Below the pieces are notes generated by a model. It was not told the DNA's origin and did no database searches. It saw only the letters and a list, made by a program, of their open reading frames with translations. Both the position numbers and the translations under genes were made by a program. From CAWGAJ01 sp963820545 (GTDB lineage: Bacteria > Planctomycetota > Planctomycetia > Pirellulales > Thermoguttaceae), in contig CAWGAJ010000001.1 of NCBI GenBank assembly GCA_963820545.1, forward strand, positions 1,674,001 through 1,738,000: a stretch of DNA of 64,000 nt. Direction: 5' to 3'. Positions within the stretch are counted from its first letter, which is position 1. Each line of letters begins with the position of its first letter. Shown here piece after piece: positions 33,501-41,425 of this stretch.

Positions 33501-34973
33501 GGCAAGTTTCATCGCAATTTGTTCCTCTAAAATTTCCTGGACAGTTAAAGCCACTATAACCTTGCCAGTTTTCTTAAAAAATGCCTGAATTTCTCTTAGG
33601 GCATCGCTTGAAAAATCGAAAGAGACAAAAAATCCCTTGGCGCGGTCTGACCGCATCATAGCAGCCTCAAAAGCATCAATATCCGGGCGGCCAGTCTTAT
33701 CCTTTTGCTTAACCTGGATTGGATACCAGTCATCCATAAAGGGTAGTTCCTCTTTTCCGGGTTTCTTTGGGGTTGCATGGATAGGAAAGATTCTGCCGTC
33801 AATTCCCATATCGCCTACCTGAACTTTGTTAGGTATTCCGCCGATGGCGATAACGGCCCAGTTTTCAAACTCAAAAGGCGGAATTTTACGTAATTGGGCT
33901 TCAGTCCAGGGCAAATCACGCACCACAAACCCGCGACCAGCACGCCAAAGCTTTTCATCTTCTCTTAAGTGGCATACATCGCGCATACGCTTAGCCATAA
34001 TGCGGCAGGCAGTTGGGGAAACATCTATTCCGATCCATTGCCGACCGAGATTCTCTGCTGCTACAAGGGCTGTTCCACAACCACAAAAGGCATCAAGTAT
34101 AATGTCATTGAGATTGCTGCTAGCCTTGATGATTCGATCAAGCAATGCAAGGGGCTTTTGTGTTGGATAGCCTAATCGCTCCCTTGCGGATGGGCTGAGG
34201 GCTTCAATATCATCCCATAATGTTTGAATTGCTACCCCCTTGCCCTTGTCAAGATAAAGTTTCCGTTGGGGAACCGCACCTGGTTTGCTTTGAACGACCA
34301 TCCCTTCAGTAATAAGTTTTTCCATAGTCTTTTTTGAATATCGCCAATAACGTGTTACTCCCATGCACTCATAGTGCGGATTTCCTTTTGCACCACCACC
34401 GGGGCCTATCATGCTAATAAGGCGATACTTTCGCCCATCCGAATCTTTGTATTTATAAAATTGTGCAAGGTACTCATCTGAATACGCATTAAATTGTGGA
34501 TTAAATGTATAGTCTTCGTTATTCTTAGAATAGAAAAAAATACTATCGGTGTTCGGACTCCAGAGCTTACTACCCTGTCCAAAATTTCCCTTAATTGTGC
34601 TTGCACGTTTCCAAATAATTTCATTATGGAATTGATTCTCTCCGAAAATCTGGTCAAGCATGACCTTGACATAATGAGATGCGTGCCAGTCACAATGATA
34701 ATAGAAACTTCCAGTAGGTTTTAGGACACGATGTAATTCCACACATCGGGGACGCATAAATTCGATGTAGGTGGCCGTGGAAGCGTGTCGATCCTCAAAA
34801 GATCGTTTTTCTTTAGCTTCACCCCAAAATACTTCATAATTGCGATTAGAATTAAACGGCGGGTCAATATAAATAAGGTCAATACATTGATCGGGCAGTT
34901 TTGGCAATTGTTCAAGATTGTCTCCGCAATAGATAACGCGGGTATCAATTAGTGTGGAAGGTCGTTTGCTCAT
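33498..34973 (-). CDS. DNA methyltransferase fused to a PD-(D/E)XK nuclease
   Basis: The 491-residue protein has the amino-methyltransferase motif IV DPPF at residues 37-40 (IYIDPPFNSNRNYEVFW) and the SAM motif DAFCGCGTALVAAENLG at 294-310. This order is that of beta-class N6-adenine/N4-cytosine enzymes, related to type III Mod subunits. From about residue 380 a Mrr-like nuclease domain follows: VGDMGIDGRI (388-392 acidic), then WYPIQVKQKDK (Q420-V-K422) and KGFFVSFDF. It looks like a one-chain restriction-modification protein. Its start overlaps the transposase stop by four bases, and its stop lies in the transposon end. Confidence 0.82.
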   Translation of the reverse strand: MSKRPSTLIDTRVIYCGDNLEQLPKLPDQCIDLIYIDPPFNSNRNYEVFWGEAKEKRSFEDRHASTATYIEFMRPRCVELHRVLKPTGSFYYHCDWHASHYVKVMLDQIFGENQFHNEIIWKRASTIKGNFGQGSKLWSPNTDSIFFYSKNNEDYTFNPQFNAYSDEYLAQFYKYKDSDGRKYRLISMIGPGGGAKGNPHYECMGVTRYWRYSKKTMEKLITEGMVVQSKPGAVPQRKLYLDKGKGVAIQTLWDDIEALSPSARERLGYPTQKPLALLDRIIKASSNLNDIILDAFCGCGTALVAAENLGRQWIGIDVSPTACRIMAKRMRDVCHLREDEKLWRAGRGFVVRDLPWTEAQLRKIPPFEFENWAVIAIGGIPNKVQVGDMGIDGRIFPIHATPKKPGKEELPFMDDWYPIQVKQKDKTGRPDIDAFEAAMMRSDRAKGFFVSFDFSSDALREIQAFFKKTGKVIVALTVQEILEEQIAMKLA

Positions 34974-35926
34974 AAATTCGCCAATTCATCAAGCAATCTT
35001 TCGATACTCCAAACCCGGTCAGTCAGCCCATGCGCCACTGCCGGTGTAGTCTTTAGTGTAGCATGTACCCGGCAGAAATTGTAGTAGAGGAAATACAGGG
35101 ATAAATGGGCTTCGTGATTCTCCCATTTCTTAGAAAAAGCGTTAGTTAGGCGAGTCATTCTCCGCACACCCATACGGATCGAAAGATTGCATCGCTCGAT
35201 ATGTGAAGTGCTTATTAGATTTTTGTCGGGGTGCCCCCAAACTACACGTTTACGAATTTTTATTATTTGGGCCGGTGTATATTGAGCCTCACTTGCTCCT
35301 CTCTCTCTTCCAAATATCTTAACGAGTTGAGAAAAATCTACTTGTCCATTAAATGCTTCGGGGACTAAGTGGTAATAAGGTTTATATCCATCGGTTGTAA
35401 TCTGAAAACGTCCAGTAGTTGCGTGACGTAATTTCTCGCAAAACCACATAGTATCGTTTGGATCGCGTTTGCCAACGTGCCAGGAAATCAAGAGTTTTGT
35501 ATCCCGTTCAATTGCCATAAAGCAATAGGCATCCCCACATTCGTCCTTTCTGCCAAGCCGATTGCGAATCTTTTCTTTACATCCAACAAATCCCCATACC
35601 TCATCTACCTGGACATTCTCGGCATTAAGGCCGGTCATGCGGTTTGTCCAATACTCTTGGGCGCGATTGCCAACCAGCGTAAGCAAAGACATGATCGTAT
35701 TTCGGTTGACGCTTGTCAGCCTTTCGGTGGTTCGGATGCTATTACCCTCTAAGAGCATCCGTAAGCAAAGCACCGCCTTTGTCTTGTCGATTCGCATATC
35801 TCCAAGAGGTTTGGGCTGGGCAGGAATCCAAGTAATGCCACACAAAAGGCAGCGATATCGTTGATTGCCGTGCCGATCATGGCCGTGTTTCTTATAGTTT
35901 TCATGTTTGCAGGTTGAACATATCAT
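34970..35926 (-). CDS. IS1-like DDE transposase
   Basis: The 318-residue protein has an N-terminal zinc ribbon (C3, C6, C26, C29) and a helix-turn-helix (residues 55-90). The DDE catalytic core has D108 (VQVDEVWGF), D179 (ITTDGYKPY) and E244 (SHIERCNLSIR). This is the IS1 superfamily in a single frame, without the usual InsA/InsB frameshift. AAGGGA seven bases upstream supports the ATG at 35,926. It is the first gene of an operon with the methyltransferase-nuclease. It should cut and join the 26-base ends of this element. Confidence 0.87.
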   Translation of the reverse strand: MICSTCKHENYKKHGHDRHGNQRYRCLLCGITWIPAQPKPLGDMRIDKTKAVLCLRMLLEGNSIRTTERLTSVNRNTIMSLLTLVGNRAQEYWTNRMTGLNAENVQVDEVWGFVGCKEKIRNRLGRKDECGDAYCFMAIERDTKLLISWHVGKRDPNDTMWFCEKLRHATTGRFQITTDGYKPYYHLVPEAFNGQVDFSQLVKIFGRERGASEAQYTPAQIIKIRKRVVWGHPDKNLISTSHIERCNLSIRMGVRRMTRLTNAFSKKWENHEAHLSLYFLYYNFCRVHATLKTTPAVAHGLTDRVWSIERLLDELANL

Positions 35927-36008
35927 AACGAATCCCTTTGCATTTTCTGCGGGATTCGCTACAATTTAGTTGGATCACTATTGAGCGAAACCCGCTTGAT
36001 TGTGATTG

Positions 36009-36042
36009 CCCCGGCTGGGTTGCCGCCCGACCGGGGTTTTTA
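36009..36042 (+). terminator. Hairpin with T-run, plus-strand orientation
   Basis: CCCCGGCTGGG and CCCGACCGGGG pair at 9 of 11 positions and are followed by TTTTTATT. As written it would stop transcription running rightward. No plus-strand gene lies upstream within the element, so it may insulate the element from outside transcription or act as a structure in the transposase leader. Confidence 0.5.
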
Positions 36043-36114
36043 TTGGATTCATAATTTCCAATCTCTATTATTATTGTAGCAACATTAAATAAAAAGTCAA
36101 TAGGAAAATAGGGC

Positions 36115-36142
36115 TTGTACAAATATTTTTTGTTGCTATAAT
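36115..36142 (+). promoter_or_regulatory. Strong promoter, likely for a leaderless transcript
   Basis: TTGTAC (36,115-36,120), 16 bases, then a perfect TATAAT (36,137-36,142). The ATG of the small gene begins seven bases after the -10 box at 36,149, where transcription would be expected to start. There is no ribosome-binding site, which fits a leaderless mRNA. Confidence 0.5.
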
Positions 36143-36148
36143 AAATCT

Positions 36149-36325
36149 ATGAAAACTAAACGTGGAAGACCGTTCAAAACCCCGGAAGACCGCAAAACCG
36201 CTGAATTGCGGATACGCCTTACGGGTGCAGAACGTACAATGTTTGATTCCGTCGCTGGAGGAAAAACTTCCACTTGGGCGCGTGAAACGCTCTTAAATGC
36301 CGCTAAGAGGCGATTAAAGAGTTAA
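36149..36325 (+). CDS. Small ribbon-helix-helix-like DNA-binding protein
   Basis: The 58-residue basic protein (start MKTKRGRPFKTPEDRKTAEL) has a strand followed by two helices (RIRLTGAERTMFDSVAGG, then TSTWARETLLNAAKRR), as in Arc/MobC-type ribbon-helix-helix regulators. It may repress element genes or act in mobilisation. It is the first plus-strand gene after a strong promoter and is immediately followed by the tRNA-like sequence on the other strand. Confidence 0.55.
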   Translation: MKTKRGRPFKTPEDRKTAELRIRLTGAERTMFDSVAGGKTSTWARETLLNAAKRRLKS

Positions 36326-36328
36326 AAG

Positions 36329-36418
36329 CGGAGAGAGGGGGATTCGAACCCGATCGGCAGACCGTCCCCTCCGGCAGGTTATAAGGCTGCTGCGCCTCCA
36401 AGACGCGGGCCACTCTCC
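36329..36418 (-). tRNA. Degenerate class II tRNA-like sequence in the transposon
   Basis: The minus strand reads like tRNA-Ser/Tyr. The acceptor GGAGAGT pairs 6 of 7 with TCTCTCC, and D-arm GCC/GGC is followed by an anticodon arm GCAGC-CTTATAA-CCTGC (4 of 5 pairs, apparent anticodon TAT). A long variable arm follows, then TTCGAAT in the T loop, but the T stem pairs only 3 of 5. Anticodon TAT is unexpected on a class II body. It may be a decaying tRNA, an acquired att site or a specialised RNA. Confidence 0.5.
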
Positions 36419-36563
36419 CTGCAACAGGAGAATGAAGAATAACCCGCAAACTAAGAATATCTTATGACAGCAACAAAGTAGTTTTGGTTCGCTCATTTAT
36501 GGCTTTTCTTGTTTGTGCCGACATGATAAAATAAGAGTAGACAACTAATTAACGAGACGGATC

Positions 36564-37385
36564 ATGCTTAAAAATCAAAAAGATTGGTTGAAATTCCAAC
36601 TTGTCGGCAAAGAGAAGGCCGTTGATGCCGAGACTTTTGTCGATGTTTTTCAAAATATAATTTCAGCCCTTAAAGCTATTGATAAAAATCTATCTACTTA
36701 TGGAACAGAAACTATTCAGTGGCAAATTGTCGATGCAGGTACAAGCAGTCCAATTTTTGCCACAATTAGCGGCAAAACACAAGTTGCCAATGACGAATAT
36801 AGCAAAGAAGTTATTGAGACCTTTGTATCGGGATTAGATCAATTGGGCAAAAACAAAAATTGTCCACCGCATTTTAATCAAGATAGTCTTGGATACGTGC
36901 AAAATATGGTTACTAAGGCCGCACAACACAGTCTCCAACCCAAATTTTCTACATTTTTACATGAGGTAAAGGTTGCGCGTAAAGTTGCGAACAATGCAAA
37001 TTGGGCAATGAAAGCTCTTGCATTACAAAAATCGCACTATACAGAATATGGAACACTAGAAGGCTATTTAAGGGAGCTTAATGTTTCTCATAATGATGAC
37101 AAATTAGTTATCATTGATGCTCTCACAGACCAAGAAATCCCGTGCTACCTTAAACAGTTAGAATTAGAAGATAATGTACGCAAAGCATGGAAAAAGCGTG
37201 TGAGGGTCACAGGCGAAATAACTGTAGATAATAATACTAAACAACCCATTAAAATTGTTGTTGATGAAATTACAATACTTAGAGAGCGTAAAGATCTTCC
37301 ACAAATTGAAGATTTAAATAATATCGACATTACTGGCGGCATGGAATCGTCTGAATATATCAGGGGATTGAGGGATGCCGATTAA
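36564..37385 (+). CDS. Unrecognised protein, upstream partner of a PIN-domain gene
   Basis: I do not recognise this 273-residue protein. It has no signal peptide or membrane span. The N-terminal 100 residues are predicted helical, residues about 100-150 are basic, and the C-terminal part alternates strands (KRVRVTGEITVDN, PIKIVVDEITILRER). Its stop codon lies 11 bases inside the start of the PIN gene, so the two are translationally coupled in the antitoxin-then-toxin order of VapBC-like modules. It is much larger than usual VapB antitoxins. Low G+C matches the rest of the transposon. Confidence 0.7.
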   Translation: MLKNQKDWLKFQLVGKEKAVDAETFVDVFQNIISALKAIDKNLSTYGTETIQWQIVDAGTSSPIFATISGKTQVANDEYSKEVIETFVSGLDQLGKNKNCPPHFNQDSLGYVQNMVTKAAQHSLQPKFSTFLHEVKVARKVANNANWAMKALALQKSHYTEYGTLEGYLRELNVSHNDDKLVIIDALTDQEIPCYLKQLELEDNVRKAWKKRVRVTGEITVDNNTKQPIKIVVDEITILRERKDLPQIEDLNNIDITGGMESSEYIRGLRDAD

Positions 37386-37689
37386 ACCTAAATTGGTCTA
37401 TTGGGATAGTTGCGTCTTTGTCTCGGCTATCGAGAAAACTGAAGGGCGATATAATATTCTTGAAAAAATAATAGAAGAGGCCAAAACAAATAAAATCATA
37501 ATTGTGTCATCTACTCTAGCCATTGCTGAAGTGGTAAAGTTAAATGTCATTCCAGGTGCAAAAAAAGATCAGACTAAACTTACCGCAGATGCGATTCTTA
37601 TTCGAGATTTTTTTGAAAATGATTATATAAATATCAGAAATGTTGATCGGACAATAGCAGAAGAAGCAGCATCCATTGCGCGATTGTGA
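37375..37689 (+). CDS. PIN-domain ribonuclease, N-terminal part (frameshifted gene)
   Basis: The frame shows the first PIN acidic residue in VYWDSCVFVSAIEKTEGRY (Asp9) and the second in SSTLAIAEVVKL (Glu). Homology runs to EEAASIAR at about 37,680, then stops. The next frame continues as RDCDIKPHDAIHVATAL. One or two bases missing from the GCGCG at about 37,677-37,683 would join them. The joined protein would have about 170 residues. Confidence 0.72.
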   Translation: MPIKPKLVYWDSCVFVSAIEKTEGRYNILEKIIEEAKTNKIIIVSSTLAIAEVVKLNVIPGAKKDQTKLTADAILIRDFFENDYINIRNVDRTIAEEAASIARL

Positions 37690-37885
37690 TATTAAACCTC
37701 ATGATGCTATACATGTAGCTACGGCTCTTAGATACCAATGTTCGTGCCTGCAAACATACGATGGCGATAAAAATGTTCCCGGGCCTAAAAAAGGACTCCT
37801 AGACTTCGATGGCAAAATAGGACGCCCTCCTCTTAAGATAGAATTGCCTTATCCTCTCTTTGATGAACAAAAAAAGATGTTCTAG
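37676..37885 (+). CDS. PIN-domain ribonuclease, C-terminal part (frameshifted gene)
   Basis: This holds the third acidic site (DIKPHDAIHVATAL) and the fourth (LQTYDGDKNV), followed by a 45-residue tail (PGPKKGLLDFDGKIGRPPLK). PIN toxins of VapC type cut RNA; here the long partner and the extra tail suggest a distinct module. The ATG at 37,676 is internal. Confidence 0.7.
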   Translation: MRDCDIKPHDAIHVATALRYQCSCLQTYDGDKNVPGPKKGLLDFDGKIGRPPLKIELPYPLFDEQKKMF

Positions 37886-37921
37886 TCCCCATTATCAAAA
37901 ATATGTCAATAGGGGGACGAT

Positions 37922-37955
37922 TAGCAACACACTCTTAAGACACTACCGCAATTTG
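37922..37955 (-). repeat. Right terminal inverted repeat and target duplication
   Basis: Bases 37,922-37,947 are the exact complement of 33,475-33,500, followed by GCAATTTG (37,948-37,955), the second copy of the target duplication. The insertion landed in a CAATTTGCAAT-type spacer repeat that is common in this window. Confidence 0.9.
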
Positions 37956-38067
37956 CAATAGGCAATTTGCAATAAAAACATGCAGGCAAAATGCGCGTAA
38001 ACCTTAACAAGGTAAGACGACTTTCAAAGTCGTCCTACTGTCCCTTGATCCCTATCCCCTAAAAAAG

Positions 38068-38149
<82 letters not shown>

Positions 38150-38312
38150 TAATAATCAGGTAGATTGTAGATCGTAGATGGCAAAGGATTAAGATTAGTA
38201 AAGTGGGCAGTGGTTGCCGGTCAACAATTAGTAAGCAGGGTTCGGGGTTCAGGGTTCAGCACTAACCACTCTCCACTGTTTTTTCATCCTTCATCCTTCA
38301 TCCTTCCGACTT

Positions 38313-38765
38313 TTATAGACGACCGTTTTGGCGTTCCAGTTCGGCGATTTTTTGGTTTCGTCGGGCGTGGCGTCCGCCCTCGAAGGGCGTATTGAGCCAA
38401 ATCTCCACGATCCGGTCGGCCAGCATCTCGCCCATCAGGTCGCCTGACAGGCAGAGCACGTTCAGATCATTATGTCGGCGGCTGATTTCGGCGCTCAGAT
38501 CGTCAAAGCACGGCGCGGCCCTGACGCCGGGGATTTTATTGGCCACAATGCACATCCCCGTGCCCGAGCCGCAAATCAAAATCCCCCGATCGACCTCTTG
38601 GCTGGCGACCTTGCGCGCCACGGCCTCGGCCACGTCGGGATAATCCACGTCCGCCTTTTCGTGGGTGCCTGTGTCAACCACTTCCTGCCCAAGCTGCTTG
38701 AGAAAATCAATCAGCTTGATGCGCATTTCCACTCCGCGATGGTCGCTGCCTACGGCGATACGCAT
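38313..38765 (-). CDS. rpiB: Ribose-5-phosphate isomerase B
   Basis: The 150-residue RpiB/LacAB-type isomerase interconverts ribose 5-phosphate and ribulose 5-phosphate in the pentose-phosphate pathway. Signatures are AVGSDHRGVEMRIKL at the N-terminus, the active-site cysteine loop ICGSGTGMCIVANKIPGVRA, and SRRHNDLNVLCLSGD. GGGAGAG lies about ten bases before the ATG. It is a single gene between tRNA-Leu and a repeat-filled spacer. Confidence 0.92.
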   Translation of the reverse strand: MRIAVGSDHRGVEMRIKLIDFLKQLGQEVVDTGTHEKADVDYPDVAEAVARKVASQEVDRGILICGSGTGMCIVANKIPGVRAAPCFDDLSAEISRRHNDLNVLCLSGDLMGEMLADRIVEIWLNTPFEGGRHARRNQKIAELERQNGRL

Positions 38766-38936
38766 AACCGAATCTCTCCCTTAAAAAACCGCCAACTCTT
38801 TTAATTCTAAAAAATCCTTGGCGAATATGCAATTCCGGGCCGCCATTTAACGGGCAGCGATTAACTCTATTATCACCTCTAAATATAACTATACAATATC
38901 ATTTTTCGCACCCCCCCTGCTATGAACGCCAGGCAC

Positions 38937-38967
<31 letters not shown>

Positions 38968-39130
38968 AGGGTTGGACAAGCCAACCGAGTCATTAAGCGC
39001 AGACGTGTTTTAAAACCCACCACTCTTCTTCCGCTAATGAGACACAAGTGCAACTCGGCAGAGGATTGGGGGGGTTACTTTTTAATTTATATACTGCATC
39101 TATAAGAAGTTTATTCTTTAGTTGGCTGAC

Positions 39131-40633
39131 TCATTTCCCAGTAATCCATATTAGTTTGTCGGAATATTTAGCTACAAAACGCACTGAATCGTCCGCCTCA
39201 AAGTGAATTCCAGTTTGAGCGACAATTCCATCATAGGGTTTTGCGATACCTCGGTTATTCAAAAATACTTGCCATTTATCGCCTTGAATTTGGGCCGCAT
39301 AAGCAATTCTATCTTCCGGACCCGCAACGAGTGGGCCAACCTTGAGAAAAGCCGACGAGTCAGTTATTCCCTTGATTATCCAGCCTTTGGGAGTTTTAGC
39401 CGCGTAAGCTACTTTGTCATTGCTAACGATGAAAACGGGATTCCCCACTTCCTCGAATTGTTCTTGAGGAACTTCGTCTCTGAAAATAGTCCATTTGCCT
39501 CCATCCTTGGCTGCGTAAGCCACATGTTTTCCATCTGGACTTAACGATAGTGATGAGTTTCGGATTTCAGCACGGGCACTAAGGATTTTGCCGTTATATA
39601 CAACAGCCATCGGGCTGTCTTTCTTATCAGTTAGATACGCGACATAAGCATGAGATAAGCCATTTTTACTCCAAATAAAACTAACTGGGTTAGATAATAG
39701 ATCATTTCCCCACGCCACCTTGGGAAAAGCCGGCTCTTCTTTTCCGTCTACTACCACGGCTTGCTTGTCAGGTTTTTTCTCCACGAGTGTGGCCAAATAC
39801 GAATGGTCTTCGGATACTATAATATTTCCCGCAAGCGATCCGTATTCTTTAAGCGGCTTTTTTCCTTCCATCAACGTCCAACTATCCCCCCATTTTCCCC
39901 TATATATAAAGCGGTTTCCTGGTTGCAGATAGATGGCATTGTCGATGCTTTCAAATTGTTTGCCAGCCAAACCATCTATATAGATATACATGTTCATTAT
40001 TTTTGAACGAGCCCAGATGGGAGCTAAAGCAAATGAATAATGCTTTCCGTCCGGGCTGATGGCCATACCGTCAGGACAAAATGAATTGAACTCCACCTTA
40101 AGCCAATTCCCGTTCATGAAAATATTGCCTTTCTCATTCGGATAACTTACGACAAAATAATCATCTGCGGTCTCTGCGAACCAGATGGGAAGAGCCTGCC
40201 ACATTTTTACACTCCATTCGCTGCCAATTAAATTGAGATAGCCGGCGGCTTGACTGAGGCTGGCAAGTGTTCCTAATTGGATAATTTCCTTTCCATCCTG
40301 GACCAAATACCATTTTTCCAGGGAACAACCTCCATAATAGTAGTGGTTGCCTTTCGGAGAAAACTGGACTGGCGTAATGTTGTCGTATATTTTTTCCTCT
40401 TGGCCATTTACCACAACACAATATTTTTTTTCCTTAACAATAAAACCAGACTCCTTTTTAACACAAAACGCCACCTGCATGCCATCTTTACTGAAACTTA
40501 CCATTTCGTATTTCAAAGGAATTGATACTATGCGATCCTCAGATTTTGTTATTCCCCTGCTCACTAATATGATTCCAACAAAAAACACGAGAGTCGCATA
40601 GATACGTCTAAATTGATATCTCTTATTCATCAC
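39131..40633 (-). CDS. Exported PD40-like beta-propeller protein, paralogue of 23087-24634
   Basis: The 500-residue protein has an N-terminal anchor or signal (YATLVFFVGIILVSRG, residues 13-28). Ten or so blades follow, with cores such as FSPKGNHYYYGG, ISPDGKHYSFALAP, LSPDGKHVAYAAKDGG and VVVDGKEEPAFP. The alternation of a PD40 strand with a short ligand-like VVNGQ/DGK strand matches the protein at 23,087-24,634. Function is unknown; binding at the cell surface or in the periplasm is likely. AGGA lies before the first of two adjacent ATGs. Confidence 0.7.
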   Translation of the reverse strand: MMNKRYQFRRIYATLVFFVGIILVSRGITKSEDRIVSIPLKYEMVSFSKDGMQVAFCVKKESGFIVKEKKYCVVVNGQEEKIYDNITPVQFSPKGNHYYYGGCSLEKWYLVQDGKEIIQLGTLASLSQAAGYLNLIGSEWSVKMWQALPIWFAETADDYFVVSYPNEKGNIFMNGNWLKVEFNSFCPDGMAISPDGKHYSFALAPIWARSKIMNMYIYIDGLAGKQFESIDNAIYLQPGNRFIYRGKWGDSWTLMEGKKPLKEYGSLAGNIIVSEDHSYLATLVEKKPDKQAVVVDGKEEPAFPKVAWGNDLLSNPVSFIWSKNGLSHAYVAYLTDKKDSPMAVVYNGKILSARAEIRNSSLSLSPDGKHVAYAAKDGGKWTIFRDEVPQEQFEEVGNPVFIVSNDKVAYAAKTPKGWIIKGITDSSAFLKVGPLVAGPEDRIAYAAQIQGDKWQVFLNNRGIAKPYDGIVAQTGIHFEADDSVRFVAKYSDKLIWITGK

Positions 40634-40732
40634 CGATTCCTATAACTGTTTATTTAGACTCACAAGACAGTCCGGGTGCCATGCCCACGGCAAGCGTGGG
40701 CATGAAATGCGCTTTAAGAACTCAAACAAAAC

Positions 40733-40771
40733 CTTCCCTTTCCTTTTGGGAGAGGGTCGGGATGAGGGCAG
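40733..40771. repeat. CCCTTTCC-GGGAGAGGG element
   Basis: A diverged copy of the element at 7671 (in uvrA) and 20,690, including the trailing GATGAGGGC. It lies between the PD40 gene and the C_GCAxxG gene. Confidence 0.55.
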
Positions 40772-40796
40772 TATTGTTAGAGCCCCTTAATCTTTT

Positions 40797-41237
40797 TTAC
40801 ATTATTTCCTCGAGGATTTCCACCACGCTTTGCACACATGGTTTGCATACTTTATGCAACAGGTCGTTCTCTTTGAATTGTTTTTGTCCTTCCTCGGTCG
40901 TTAATTCACAGCCATTTAGCAAGCGGCGGCAGATAAAGGTGCCATATTTGGCGGCAAACCGGTCCATGAGTTCGCGTGTTTTCTTGTATGTCAGATCAGT
41001 GGCCGAGCGATCTTCTTTTTCGCCCCTGCCGTATTTTGCCCCGATGACCATAATTCCGCCGGTCACGGCGCCGCAGACTTCTTGTTTTCGCCCCATGCCG
41101 GCCCCGAACCCGCAGGCCAGTTTTAAGGCGGTGTTCTTTTCAAATTTCAGATCGTCGCAAAATGAATAAAACACCGACTGGGCGCAGTTATAACCATCGA
41201 GAAATTTTTCCACGGCAATTTCGCTTTTTGTTTTCAT
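40797..41237 (-). CDS. C_GCAxxG_C_C-family protein
   Basis: The 146-residue protein has the family signature: GYNCAQSVFYSFC, then CGFGAGMGRKQEVCGAVTGG, then conserved cysteines in FICRRLLNGCEL and HKVCKPCVQSV. The cysteines probably bind metal or undergo redox change; these proteins often sit near redox or metal-handling genes in anaerobes. No signal peptide. The function is not established. Confidence 0.88.
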   Translation of the reverse strand: MKTKSEIAVEKFLDGYNCAQSVFYSFCDDLKFEKNTALKLACGFGAGMGRKQEVCGAVTGGIMVIGAKYGRGEKEDRSATDLTYKKTRELMDRFAAKYGTFICRRLLNGCELTTEEGQKQFKENDLLHKVCKPCVQSVVEILEEIM

Positions 41238-41267
41238 TGTCGATCTGTCCTATACATTTACCGTTGG

Positions 41268-41368
41268 GTGCCACTGGCTGCTTGCCCAGTAGTGCACTGT
41301 TGGACAAGCCAACCATGGCACACAATGGATAACACCCGCCGGATTTTCCGGCGGTCGTTGACCGCCGG
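41268..41368. repeat. Two dispersed palindromes upstream of the C_GCAxxG gene
   Basis: A CCACTGGCTGCTTGCCCAG...GTTGGACAAGCCAACC copy (about 41,271-41,320) is followed by the 21-base palindrome at 41,348-41,368 that is identical to 5437-5457. Words like CATCCCTCATCCTTCATCC follow, as in other spacers. Confidence 0.6.
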
Positions 41369-41425
41369 CTATTATCTTGTTTTTCATCCCTCATCCTTCA
41401 TCCTTTATGTTCCCTATTCCCTACT

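Larger units (their letters stand above)
33475..37947. mobile_element. Complete IS1-like transposon with cargo (4,473 bp)
   Basis: Perfect 26-base terminal inverted repeats lie at 33,475-33,500 and 37,922-37,947 (outer end GGTAGTGTCTTAAGAG), with an 8-base target duplication outside. Inside are an IS1-like DDE transposase, a methyltransferase-nuclease fusion, a small RHH-like gene, a degenerate class II tRNA, and a two-gene PIN module. The interior is visibly richer in A+T than the chromosome around it. The intact ends and duplication imply a recent insertion. A typical IS1 is under 1.2 kb, so about 3.5 kb of this element is cargo. Confidence 0.9.

Noticed and set aside
36329..36418. A suppressor tRNA reading a stop codon
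   Set aside because: With the most likely 7-base loop the anticodon is TAT, not TTA or CTA; the T stem is also too poor to trust decoding.
33475..37947. A conjugative or phage origin for the AT-rich segment
   Set aside because: No relaxase, structural or integrase gene is present, and the inverted ends with target duplication show transposition instead.
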